Shown piece after piece: positions 12,596-19,848 of a stretch of 30,748 nt of DNA. The translations under genes were made by a program, and so were the position numbers. The stretch is taken from IMG/VR virus record IMGVR_UViG_3300010354_000365, positions 1 through 30,748 of that record; one strand, 5' to 3'. The stretch comes from a virus. The notes beneath the pieces were generated by a model, which was not told the DNA's origin, did not search any database, and was given only the letters and a program-made list of their open reading frames with translations. Position 1 is the first letter of the stretch. Every line of letters starts with the position of its first letter.

Positions 12596-13440
12596 TTCTT
12601 CTTTCTGGAGGTTGACCTGCGAGTAGATTGCTTCTTGCGAGTAGATTGCTTGGCACGGGTGGGCGGTATAAAATCGTCTGGCATACCAGTTACCCGTGCT
12701 TGTGCGCTTCCAGGCTTAGGAACCGTGGGCAATCCCTTACGGTAATCCAAATCTGGGTTAAAGGGGGTATTTGATGGCCTCTCAGCAGTTAACGGACTAT
12801 CGAGATTTTTGATAGTCCAGGCAGCATATTGGGAAACACCGCCAGCGCCTGGATTAGGGTTCTTTTCAGTATCACGTGGGTCACTAAAGGGTACATCTGT
12901 ATCGAGCATCCCCATAGCTTCCCCATGCTTTGGCTCGTTAGGTTTGCCATAGAACATGTCTCGTCCAACAATTGCAATAAAGTTGGCCCTGCCGCGCTGA
13001 GCACCAGCTACTTTTGCAGCTGCTGTCGCTGCAGCATACTCTTCGGCCTGCTTGGCTTGCGCAGCCTGCTCCTGCTCCAGTTTACGCTTCTTACTAAACC
13101 GCCAATCCACGGTTGCTCCTATCGCTGAACCGAGTAACGAACCTGCTGTGTTAGCTACACTGGCCAGTGTAGCCCAGTTGTGTCCACCGGGGTTAGACCT
13201 ACCGCCACCGCCGTAGGATTCAATACCAGCTGAGCCCGATCCCATCCAACGTCCAGCCGGAGATGGTGACGCACCGCCCCTGCCTTGGATCCCCTGGGCC
13301 AACCCAGAGTCGTCGGTTAGAAGTCCGTACCGTCCGTAATCAAAGAAGCGGGGATCGCTGCCTGCCACGTGGCGCATACGTACATCCCAGCCACTTTGAA
13401 GGCCAGTTGCTGACATCTGTGTCTTTGGTGCATCAGCCAT
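12592..13440 (-). CDS. Gly-rich protein with basic tail, possibly virion-associated
   Basis: 282 residues from the ATG at 13440, nine bases after GGAG; a GTG at 13455 would add five residues. Gly/Ser-rich stretch near 60-90, a small hydrophobic helix (TLASVANTAGSLLGSAIG), a long Ala/Glu/Gln helix with coiled-coil character (KLEQEQAAQAKQAEEYAAAT), then a Pro-rich half ending in a strongly basic Lys/Arg/Ser/Thr tail encoded by an 18-base tandem repeat. Such a tail would bind nucleic acid. Could be an internal virion or DNA-condensing protein, but no homologous family is recognised. Confidence 0.65.
   Translation of the reverse strand: MADAPKTQMSATGLQSGWDVRMRHVAGSDPRFFDYGRYGLLTDDSGLAQGIQGRGGASPSPAGRWMGSGSAGIESYGGGGRSNPGGHNWATLASVANTAGSLLGSAIGATVDWRFSKKRKLEQEQAAQAKQAEEYAAATAAAKVAGAQRGRANFIAIVGRDMFYGKPNEPKHGEAMGMLDTDVPFSDPRDTEKNPNPGAGGVSQYAAWTIKNLDSPLTAERPSNTPFNPDLDYRKGLPTVPKPGSAQARVTGMPDDFIPPTRAKQSTRKKQSTRRSTSRKKK
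12618..12651. repeat. 18-bp period tandem repeat in the basic tail of the 12592-13440 gene
   Basis: The 16-mer TGCGAGTAGATTGCTT occurs at 12618-12633 and again at 12636-12651. On the - strand it codes for two copies of a Lys-Gln-Ser-Thr-Arg unit, so the duplication is in frame and lengthens the basic tail. Confidence 0.8.
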
Positions 13441-13442
13441 GA

Positions 13443-13742
13443 TTAGGCGCTCCACAAACTGTTCATTGAATACCGACTCGAGCCAGAAAACGAACCGTCT
13501 TCAAAAGCGCTGTGCATTACCGGCATACCGGATACCCATGACCTGTAAGACGGTGCTCCGTAACGGCTCATGTTGAGGACACTGAGGATGTCGGGCGACT
13601 GCTTAGCAAATCCATTACGCTTTGGAAAAAGCTGCTGGGGTACGACAGGGCGTGTTTGCCTGATGGTCTCCGGATCGCTAATAGCGCTCTGAAGAGCCAG
13701 GTCAACAAGCATCTCTTGCCGGGTAGCCCAGGGCTTAGCCAT
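13443..13742 (-). CDS. Small hypothetical protein
   Basis: 99 residues; its ATG overlaps the stop of the previous gene (TGATG at 13744-13740). N-terminal third helical (TRQEMLVDLALQSAISDPETI), the remainder rich in Ser, Pro, Arg and Tyr with little predicted order. No known motif. Part of the 18105-12362 block. Confidence 0.65.
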   Translation of the reverse strand: MAKPWATRQEMLVDLALQSAISDPETIRQTRPVVPQQLFPKRNGFAKQSPDILSVLNMSRYGAPSYRSWVSGMPVMHSAFEDGSFSGSSRYSMNSLWSA

Positions 13743-13972
13743 CAGTCTTCTTTCTTTACCTGCAGTGTGGGCCTTACTTTCAACATGGGGCGTGCCTTTT
13801 CTTCTGGTTTACCAAATACTTGGTGCACCCGAGCAGCAATGGCTTCACCCATAGAACTGATCGCTTCTCCGGCTTGTTGACCAGCAAGAGATTCACGGCT
13901 TACAGGGATACGAGACCCTGGAGCAATAGGTTTTCCATTTGCCCATAGACCACGGTTACGTGGAGCTGCCAT
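13742..13972 (-). CDS. Small basic hypothetical protein
   Basis: 76 residues; ATG with GAGG eight bases upstream. Begins MAAPRNRGLWANGKP, contains one amphipathic Ala-rich helix (GQQAGEAISSMGEAIAARV) and ends in a charged Lys-rich tail. No recognised family. Short basic N-termini starting MA-x-x-R recur in this gene block. Confidence 0.65.
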   Translation of the reverse strand: MAAPRNRGLWANGKPIAPGSRIPVSRESLAGQQAGEAISSMGEAIAARVHQVFGKPEEKARPMLKVRPTLQVKKED

Positions 13973-13994
13973 TGTAGTTACCTCGTCTCTCTAA

Positions 13995-14342
13995 TCAGTT
14001 GTAACCGCCAAGCTGATCTTTTGTTGGGGGCATGAAGCGTGGGCCATTACGTTTTGCTGCTTTAGCTGGTTTTCCTAGACTTGCCAATTTTTGACCGGCG
14101 GCCTCTGTTTCAGCAGTCCTGTTATTCATAGGGGAGAACGGATCAGAAAAACTGCTGACGTCGCTGCCGTATACCCCAGTCCAATTGCTTTGCTGGCCTT
14201 GCTGTACCTGTCGGATTAAATCAATGTTTTTACGTGCTGAACGTGGTGATGTGATACCGTGAGCCTTGGCTGTCTCCATATCACCAGCGGTTAGTTGTGG
14301 CCCTTTGCTACGGCCAAGAATACTGCGTACGTTAAATGCCAT
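13995..14342 (-). CDS. Hypothetical protein, mostly disordered
   Basis: 115 residues; GAGGT lies upstream of the ATG, provided by the end of the 54-residue gene before it. Starts MAFNVRSILGRSKGP, has one helical stretch (RSARKNIDLIRQVQQGQQ), and ends with FMPPTKDQLGGYN. The F-x-P-P-T pattern also occurs in the 12592-13440 product (FIPPTR) and the 975-residue protein (FSPPTD). No enzyme motif. Confidence 0.65.
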   Translation of the reverse strand: MAFNVRSILGRSKGPQLTAGDMETAKAHGITSPRSARKNIDLIRQVQQGQQSNWTGVYGSDVSSFSDPFSPMNNRTAETEAAGQKLASLGKPAKAAKRNGPRFMPPTKDQLGGYN

Positions 14343-14344
14343 TT

Positions 14345-14509
14345 TTACTTACCTCGTTTCTTAATAGCGGCGTTAGCCGCTTTAACGGCCTTAGCATCAT
14401 CTCCTGTAGATTTTAGCACCTTGTTAGCTACCGTTGCCCACTGTTTCTTTTCGGCTGGGGTATCGGCTTTCTTGTTCTTTTTCTTAGCGTCCGATGGTTT
14501 CCAAGGCAT
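14345..14509 (-). CDS. 54-residue basic phage protein
   Basis: Short gene found by reading the gap; ATG with GGAG six bases upstream, stop just before the next gene. N-terminus MPWKPSDAKKKNKKADTP is Lys-rich; the C-terminal half WATVANKVL...GDDAKAVKAANAAIKK follows the pattern W-x-x-VAN-x-x-L-x-x-x-GD-x-x-x-A-x-x-x-AN seen in small phage and mobile-element proteins of unknown function. Predicted two short helices. Confidence comes from the ribosome site, tight fit and familiar pattern. Confidence 0.7.
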   Translation of the reverse strand: MPWKPSDAKKKNKKADTPAEKKQWATVANKVLKSTGDDAKAVKAANAAIKKRGK

Positions 14510-14511
14510 AG

Positions 14512-15009
14512 TTATCTCCAGGGTGGGGCCAAAGTTTTTAATCTTGACTGGCGTTCTCTATCGATGATTTCTTGCTGTGGGCGCTCGAGTCCACGTGGGA
14601 TACCTCGGGGACCAGCCTTACCATCGTTGGTAAGGCGAACTGGCTCTGCCCCAGGGGGTGCAAACTTCTGTCCCACGGACTGTAGTTGTAAGCCGGTGTA
14701 CATGTTAAACTCATCAGGCCATAGGTAATCGCCTTGATTGATACGTTCACCCTTATGCACACCACGACTGTACGGCCTGGTGTTGGTGCGGGCTACGGCG
14801 TTAAGCAGCTTGTCCTGACGCCGGTTAGACGACATTGTGCCCAAGTAGCCATCGGGGTACTGAGCATCTGGGCTGGCTCCAAACGCAGCAAGTCTGGCAT
14901 CTTTGGCGTTACGAAATACAGGAGCAGGCCCTAACAAACCTTGGCTGTCGTTGGCGTATGGGTCGTAACCACCGCCCCAATCGGTAAAGGTCTGTTGGTT
15001 AGCGGGCAT
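14512..15009 (-). CDS. Hypothetical protein, Gly/Pro/Arg-rich
   Basis: 165 residues; its ATG overlaps the stop of the 49-residue gene (TAATG at 15011-15007), which also supplies AGAGGA as ribosome site. Rich in Gly, Pro, Arg, Gln and Asp, with aromatic residues scattered (DWGGGYDPYAND) and little predicted secondary structure. No domain recognised. Belongs to the block of presumed structural or DNA-associated proteins. Confidence 0.65.
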   Translation of the reverse strand: MPANQQTFTDWGGGYDPYANDSQGLLGPAPVFRNAKDARLAAFGASPDAQYPDGYLGTMSSNRRQDKLLNAVARTNTRPYSRGVHKGERINQGDYLWPDEFNMYTGLQLQSVGQKFAPPGAEPVRLTNDGKAGPRGIPRGLERPQQEIIDRERQSRLKTLAPPWR

Positions 15010-15158
15010 TAATCCTCTTTAAGGCCAAAGCGAACCTGTTCTCGCTTCTTTGATCTACTTTCCCGTACTACTTCTTCTTCGTACCACTCGTCATACTGGT
15101 CATCGTAATCTGGGCTATTGGCCAGGTTGCGAAGTTCTTTTTGTGATTTGTTACGCAT
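15009..15158 (-). CDS. 49-residue charged hypothetical protein
   Basis: Short gene found by reading the gap between 15009 and 15178. ATG at 15158 with AAGG close upstream (spacing only 3, so initiation may be weak). Very charged: basic start, acidic middle (PDYDDQYDEWYEEEVV), basic then acidic end. The TAATG overlap with the following gene is the best evidence that it is translated. Function unknown. Confidence 0.6.
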   Translation of the reverse strand: MRNKSQKELRNLANSPDYDDQYDEWYEEEVVRESRSKKREQVRFGLKED

Positions 15159-15177
15159 ATACCTTGTATTGTCGTGA

Positions 15178-18105
15178 TCACCCTACGTCAGTGGGTGGTT
15201 CTTCTTGACGGCTACCAAATTGACCCATGTTTAGTTTGTTGGGGTCGAGACCACCAAGTCCTCTACCACGACGTTTGGGAATACCACTTGCCGGGGCGGT
15301 ACGGCTAGACCCGGTAACTACGCGACGAGCCATATCACTCATGCTTTCTCCCTCCAATGGGATACGCGCAAATCCCCCAGCGCGTCGAGCGGCAACGAGA
15401 GCGTCCGCACGACGAATGTTCTCGTTGAGCTGTTCTTGTGAAGGTCCTTTTGGTGCTGGGCCCGTGGATGGGGCAGCAGTGGACAAGTCGGGAATTCTAG
15501 AACGGTACCCGCCAAACTGATTGTCATTAACATTCTTGAAGTACGGGTTACCCGTTGGGTTTTTAGATACAGCCCCACTAGGACTCCTATACTTATATTG
15601 TGCATTAAAGCCTTCTTGAGATGAAGGCTTTATGGTGTCACCAGTTACGGACCTCATTGCTCCGCCTGGACTTAATGATTGGTCAGCAGTAAATTGCTCA
15701 ACATCAGTACCGAGCATTCGGCTTACAAAATCAAGGTTAGCCGCACTGTCAAAGGGCTTGGGTTGTGGTACAGAAAGGCTGTAACCGGTAGTGGAAGAAT
15801 ATGGTAGGTCTTCCTGTGCACGGATAAAGCCAGCGGTGTCATAGAAGTCGCCCTTATTTTCAGACCCCTTAGGTGGTTCAGCGTTGGGTCCTTCACGTAG
15901 TGCTTTGTAGGCTCGTCGTGGGGCTTCTTCTTCCTCGATACGCCTTGCTTTGAGCTTACGGTCAAGAGCCTGCTGTGCCTTACTGGGGGGCTTTGGCATA
16001 CCTGCTTGACGCGCAGCTTTATCTGCGGCAGCACGATCAGCGTCCCTCTTAGCCATTTCTTCAGGGGTAAGTACCGACCTTGTCCCCGAAATGTAGGTTC
16101 GATCAATCCTTTCGGCGTATCGCTTCAGCAGTTCTGGGTCCGCTCGTTCTTCATCCGTTGGAGGGGAAAAGGCAATAGCCTCCTCAGCAGTTGGGATGTT
16201 TGTCCTAACGTTGGCTGTGCCACCACCCTTTAGGGCTACTCGTGTCATCTGCCCTTTCACAGAGGTTACTTGACCAGGCTTAGCCCTCAAAATGTTTAGT
16301 TCTTCACCCGAAGTAGTTACAGCCTCAGATCCTTCTGAAACAATATCCTCTTTACGCCTAAAAGATTCTGCGGCTGCTGCCAACCTTCTGGCAGCGTCTC
16401 GATTACTAATTCCATACTGCCTAGCAATTTTTTCAATGTCTGGGCCGTAGATCTCGGTGCTTGTTTGCTCCATGACAGTTGGACCAGGTAGTGGGTCTTT
16501 GCGCTTGCTTGGGCGTCGACCAGTGAATGAGGGGTCTTTTCCACTCCTCAGAACTGCAGCTTGGATCTCCCTTACTTTTTGCTCGCCCTCTGTTCCAGAG
16601 ATACTCCTAATTGGAATTTGTGGAGCGTTTGCGTAAGGTACATAATCGGGGTCCATCGGATCCCGTCCAACCTTGAGGGGATTAACCAACTCAAATTTGC
16701 CTGAATCAGTAGTGGTTACTTGGGTGGCCGGGTTGTCTAGGTCAACCTGTTTACGTTCACCGGTAACTGGGTCAGTTGACACGTCCCAAGAACCAAGCAC
16801 TGGTCCTAGAGCGGTTCCTCCAACTCGTCGAGTGACAGCGTCAGCGCCCTTCAACATGGCTCCACCTGACCGTGACCCGGCCCCGATAACCCCACCCATT
16901 TGGTTAGCGCGCAGGAATTCTTGTAGCTGAGTAGACATACCACTTACGTTAGGTTCACCAGTTTTTTCAGTAACCCTGGATTGGGCACGGTTAATGTTGA
17001 CGCGCCGTGGCCCTGTTGGGCGTCCTGGAACTGGGGCTGGTGCTTGGGGGGGATTAAGTTCGCTAGCACCAGTTACATCCCCGAGGGAAATAGTTGTCGC
17101 ACCGTCTCTAGTAACGGCGGGGCGTCCAGCTGCGTTGCTTGACCTTATAACCCGTCCCGGAGTAGGTGGTGTGACAGCGGCGGGTGCTTCTTCCACAGGT
17201 TGTGGGGTCGAAGTACTTCCCTCAGCGGGAATAGTCATTGATTCCTTACTGCCGCTTTCTACCCCAAGTCGCTCGTTTTCTTGGGCTACTAAAGCATTAA
17301 GTGTTCCAACAAGAAGTCGAACTTTGTTTTGTTCTCGAGCTTCCCTTGCTTCAGGAGTTGACGTAATAGCAGATACACCAAGATCCCTACCGGAGTCCCG
17401 GGTTGTTAGAGCCTGTGGCTGTACATAAGGACGCTCAATATTCCCCTTACGGTCTTCACCAGCCCACAATTCTTGCTCTTTGATTAACTCTTTTACAGTT
17501 TTAAGTCGTGGAACTGTGGTAGTGCGGCGTGATGAAGTGCGAGCAGGAGGTTGTACAGACCTCGATGGGATAAAACTACGGGCTGAGGTTGCGCCTTCTT
17601 CCAGACTACCTGTACGAACACCCCTGGACCTACGCTCCGTACCGAGTACCTCAGATATCGCTGAGGCGGTCAAACCACCAGCTAGATCTGCGGTCTCCAT
17701 GTCTTCTGGATCGGCGTACTCACTTAGGTCTTCTGAACCAATGCTGGCTACGTCTTTTGAGCCACCGAGAAATTCTTCTGGCTTTATACCAATCTTTTCA
17801 AGAGTTACTTCGTCCAACCCGGAGTCCTGGATGATTTTGTCAAACAACTCGGGGTCATATTCAGGGTGATTCTCGTTCAGTAGATTTTCAAGAGCTGGGT
17901 ATGTCCCAGTTTCATCGTCAAGATAATCTCGCTTAAAGGTGTTTTCTTTGGCGGCCTGGTCAATCCTGTACTGGCGTACTGCCTCGTCTGCCGCTTTTTG
18001 CGCTGCCTTGGTTGGCATGCCCTTACTGTCGCGACCTTTTCGGCGTAAGGTATTTTTTACTTCCTGAGCAACAGGATCGACAGGCTTTCTTTTTCTTGCG
18101 GCCAT
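15178..18105 (-). CDS. 975-residue, largely disordered protein, possibly virion-associated
   Basis: The second-largest gene in the window. ATG preceded by GAGGTG. Composition is dominated by Ala, Arg, Pro, Gly, Ser, Thr, Glu and Lys; hydrophobic cores are short and scattered. A basic N-terminus (MAARKRKPVDP) leads to an acidic region (about 60-140), then long Pro/Thr/Arg linkers. One part near residue 560 looks folded and HTH-like (IEKIARQYGISNRDAARRLA); charged helices lie around 690-740. The C-terminus is Arg/Gly-rich. No tail-fibre, protease or polymerase signature. Large phage proteins of this type are often capsid-internal or scaffold-like, but no family match is claimed. The upstream arm of a 6-bp dyad that could hide its ribosome site overlaps the SpoVS stop. 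Confidence 0.75.
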   Translation of the reverse strand: MAARKRKPVDPVAQEVKNTLRRKGRDSKGMPTKAAQKAADEAVRQYRIDQAAKENTFKRDYLDDETGTYPALENLLNENHPEYDPELFDKIIQDSGLDEVTLEKIGIKPEEFLGGSKDVASIGSEDLSEYADPEDMETADLAGGLTASAISEVLGTERRSRGVRTGSLEEGATSARSFIPSRSVQPPARTSSRRTTTVPRLKTVKELIKEQELWAGEDRKGNIERPYVQPQALTTRDSGRDLGVSAITSTPEAREAREQNKVRLLVGTLNALVAQENERLGVESGSKESMTIPAEGSTSTPQPVEEAPAAVTPPTPGRVIRSSNAAGRPAVTRDGATTISLGDVTGASELNPPQAPAPVPGRPTGPRRVNINRAQSRVTEKTGEPNVSGMSTQLQEFLRANQMGGVIGAGSRSGGAMLKGADAVTRRVGGTALGPVLGSWDVSTDPVTGERKQVDLDNPATQVTTTDSGKFELVNPLKVGRDPMDPDYVPYANAPQIPIRSISGTEGEQKVREIQAAVLRSGKDPSFTGRRPSKRKDPLPGPTVMEQTSTEIYGPDIEKIARQYGISNRDAARRLAAAAESFRRKEDIVSEGSEAVTTSGEELNILRAKPGQVTSVKGQMTRVALKGGGTANVRTNIPTAEEAIAFSPPTDEERADPELLKRYAERIDRTYISGTRSVLTPEEMAKRDADRAAADKAARQAGMPKPPSKAQQALDRKLKARRIEEEEAPRRAYKALREGPNAEPPKGSENKGDFYDTAGFIRAQEDLPYSSTTGYSLSVPQPKPFDSAANLDFVSRMLGTDVEQFTADQSLSPGGAMRSVTGDTIKPSSQEGFNAQYKYRSPSGAVSKNPTGNPYFKNVNDNQFGGYRSRIPDLSTAAPSTGPAPKGPSQEQLNENIRRADALVAARRAGGFARIPLEGESMSDMARRVVTGSSRTAPASGIPKRRGRGLGGLDPNKLNMGQFGSRQEEPPTDVG

Positions 18106-18174
18106 TCTTAAGCACCTCGCAACATGGGATCTCTAACTAAAATATTACCACTTATTAGCAGTGCCTTACCGAGG

Positions 18175-18459
18175 TCACCTAACCACTGGCTTGAATGTAA
18201 TGGCCGAAATGGTCTCTCCGTTTTCGCCCTTAATATCATCAAAGCCGATTACAAACGACAAGTCGATACCTCGTGGGGCAACAAATCCTCGGGCGATAGC
18301 GCAAGCTTTTGATGCCTGATTAACGGCACTTGCTCCGATGGCCCGCATCCTCGGTGTTTGCCCAGCTACTACAGCCCTGGCAACAATAGAGGCGACACTC
18401 TGTGGGTTACTGGTTCCTGAAACCTTTACGACTTCATCAACCTGTTGATCTTGTGACAT
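18175..18459 (-). CDS. SpoVS-family protein
   Basis: 94 residues; ATG with GGAG six bases upstream. The central run IGASAVNQASKACAIARGFV (41-60), followed by APRGIDLSFV, is a clear match to stage V sporulation protein S (IGAGALNQAVKAVAIARGFVAP.G.DL), and the N-terminal VKVSGTSNPQSVAS matches the family start. SpoVS is a small Alba-like fold protein known from endospore formers and from Thermus; it is thought to bind nucleic acid and affects sporulation and septation. In a phage it may coat DNA or RNA or alter host development. It stands alone between a nuclease gene and the 975-residue protein, behind a strong hairpin. Confidence 0.9.
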   Translation of the reverse strand: MSQDQQVDEVVKVSGTSNPQSVASIVARAVVAGQTPRMRAIGASAVNQASKACAIARGFVAPRGIDLSFVIGFDDIKGENGETISAITFKPVVR

Positions 18460-18469
18460 AATGTACTCC

Positions 18470-18501
18470 GTATAAAACAGTTAGTAATGACTGCTCTATA
18501 C
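18470..18501 (-). promoter_or_regulatory. Intercistronic hairpin abutting the SpoVS ribosome site
   Basis: In the leftward transcript GTATAGAGCAGT (18501-18490) pairs with ACTGTTTTATAC (18481-18470): 12 pairs including two G-U, 8-base loop. The two wobbles would be C-A mismatches on the + strand, so pairing fits only the transcribed strand. The stem begins on the last base of the upstream stop codon and ends directly before GGAG of the SpoVS gene. No T-run follows, so a processing or translation-control role is likelier than termination. Confidence 0.55.
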
Positions 18502-18863
18502 TATGAGTATCCAGCTTCCTTAAGTAGCTCAACCAAGTCACTCAAGCGCATCACAGCGTATGAATCACCCAGGGCTTTTTCGCCTTTACCAGGGCGTTTA
18601 ACAACGAGTGCAGGTACTGCCCCACCTAGGTTCTCGGCCTGCTCGACGGTGTCGTTCAACCACTGGCTAAGTGAGAATGACTTCTGATTCTTACATTGTA
18701 CAGTTACCTGTCGGTTAACCTGGTTACGGATACCGTTGATATCTCCTGTGTCTCCCCCGCCCTTTAGCACAGTACGGTGGGCAACTGGAAATCCGTTATC
18801 GTTCAAATACTGCCTTACCAAGGTTTCAAACGAGGTTCCTTTTTGCTTAGCCCTATTCGCCAT
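18501..18863 (-). CDS. PD-(D/E)XK nuclease, Holliday-junction-resolvase-like
   Basis: 120 residues. N-terminal KGTSFETLVRQYL with E13, then GGGDTGDING (D38, D41) and VTVQCKNQK (Q56, C57, K58), then a helix and KRPGKG. This is the Hjc/archaeal-resolvase-like or phage PDDEXK pattern, where E13, D41, the E/Q of the ExK motif and the Lys hold Mg and the scissile phosphate. The usual ECK is QCK here, a substitution tolerated in some members. It would cut branched or specific DNA during replication and recombination. ATG lies inside the end of the preceding small zinc-ribbon gene (11-base overlap). Confidence 0.75.
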   Translation of the reverse strand: MANRAKQKGTSFETLVRQYLNDNGFPVAHRTVLKGGGDTGDINGIRNQVNRQVTVQCKNQKSFSLSQWLNDTVEQAENLGGAVPALVVKRPGKGEKALGDSYAVMRLSDLVELLKEAGYS

Positions 18864-19020
18864 GGTACGGCCCTATGTACTCTTCCCAGATTATCTTGGG
18901 CACTTTACCACATTGTTTACAACTGCCACCTTGGCCTGGGGGGACGGCGGGCCAATCACGGCAACATCTGGCGATAATGAGACCCTCAAATACGCGGTAC
19001 CCTTCAAACAGGTCATTCAC
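18853..19020 (-). CDS. 55-residue Cys-containing protein
   Basis: Short gene found by reading the gap. GTG start six bases after GAGG; start overlaps the end of the gene before, stop overlaps the start of the nuclease gene, so it sits tightly in the operon. Residues 19-37 contain CC and CKQC, a possible zinc knuckle, followed by CGKVPKIIWEEYIGPY. No family recognised; a small nucleic-acid-binding helper of the neighbouring nuclease is conceivable. Confidence 0.65.
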   Translation of the reverse strand: MNDLFEGYRVFEGLIIARCCRDWPAVPPGQGGSCKQCGKVPKIIWEEYIGPYHGE

Positions 19021-19186
19021 CACGCACCTCGGCTCTCATCTTGTCAAACATGGCCTTCAGAGCGTGGAAGTCGTCGTCTGAGTCTCTGAGTTCTGCTCGC
19101 AGTCGCTCAATCTCGGCGGCGGCTTCCCAACAAACATCAGTTTCGTATGCGGTATCCCGTAGTCGGGTCACGATGTCGTCAGTCAC
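19013..19186 (-). CDS. 57-residue coiled-coil protein
   Basis: Short gene found by reading the gap. GTG at 19186 overlaps the end of the upstream gene and its stop overlaps the next GTG. The sequence MTDDIVTRLRDTAYETDVCW then AAAEIERLRAELRD follows a pattern very common in small phage proteins: a short N-terminal helix, an A-A-A-E-I-E-R-L-R-A-E-L coiled coil, and a charged tail. Function unknown; probably dimeric. Confidence 0.7.
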   Translation of the reverse strand: MTDDIVTRLRDTAYETDVCWEAAAEIERLRAELRDSDDDFHALKAMFDKMRAEVRGE

Positions 19187-19346
19187 GGTTCAGCTTCTCG
19201 GTGATCTTACGAAGTTCACTAAGGATATCCCGTAGTGTGTCATTGATTCTGTTGAGCGGCTCGGTGGTGTACTTATATGTGTCTTGTTGGCGTCGATACC
19301 GGTCGTTGGCTTCTTTTGCTGCTGTGTAACCGTATGGGTCTGACAT
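19179..19346 (-). CDS. 55-residue charged helical protein
   Basis: The frame is open to 19478, but the ATG at 19346 has GGAG six bases upstream and begins directly after the preceding stop, so this shorter form is chosen. MSDPYGYTAAKEANDRYRRQ leads to a helix with heptad-like spacing (LNRINDTLRDILSELRKITE). Likely a small coiled-coil protein, unknown role, in the recombination operon. Confidence 0.65.
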   Translation of the reverse strand: MSDPYGYTAAKEANDRYRRQQDTYKYTTEPLNRINDTLRDILSELRKITEKLNRD

Positions 19347-19347
19347 A

Positions 19348-19848
19348 TCATGCTCCAAATCTAGATGTACGTTGATCTTTTCCATGCAGCCCAATACGTC
19401 TACTGAGCTCTCGCGAAAGTAGCTGGGCTCCGCGCTCGCACCCTTCAAACATTGCTTCCATAAGTTTCCGGTAAGCACGTGCTACTTGGTACTTTTCTTG
19501 TTGGGTAATCACCCTGGTGTCAACATCTCGACGTGCCTTGGCAATAGTGACCCGATCACCCTTTGCGTCAGCACCCCACTGCTCGATCAACACCCTGGCT
19601 TCAATTACCCGGCAGTTGTTAGCCTCACGGTCTTCATCAATTTCTGCTTTTACTAGCTGACCTTTTGAATACGAAACCCACGACATAAATTGCGTGTATA
19701 GATCCATCAGATCACTGTCGTCCATGTCGTCAAGGTGTACTGGCAGAACTGGGGCTTCATCACCGGGGCGTTGTGGAAGAGAAAACTTAGAATTAAACCT
19801 CTCCATTGCCGGGTGTTCCGGTGGCTCTTGTGAAAGTACTCTTACCAT
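19348..19848 (-). CDS. Helical protein of unknown function next to the Cas4-like nuclease
   Basis: 166 residues from the ATG at 19848, which overlaps the nuclease stop codon (TGATG); the longer frame to 19911 would overlap the nuclease by 63 bases. After a polar N-terminus the protein is almost fully helical and charged (residues about 45-150), with many Arg, Glu and Lys. Strict coupling to the Cas4-like nuclease suggests an accessory subunit or a DNA-binding partner. No family named with confidence. Confidence 0.7.
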   Translation of the reverse strand: MVRVLSQEPPEHPAMERFNSKFSLPQRPGDEAPVLPVHLDDMDDSDLMDLYTQFMSWVSYSKGQLVKAEIDEDREANNCRVIEARVLIEQWGADAKGDRVTIAKARRDVDTRVITQQEKYQVARAYRKLMEAMFEGCERGAQLLSRELSRRIGLHGKDQRTSRFGA

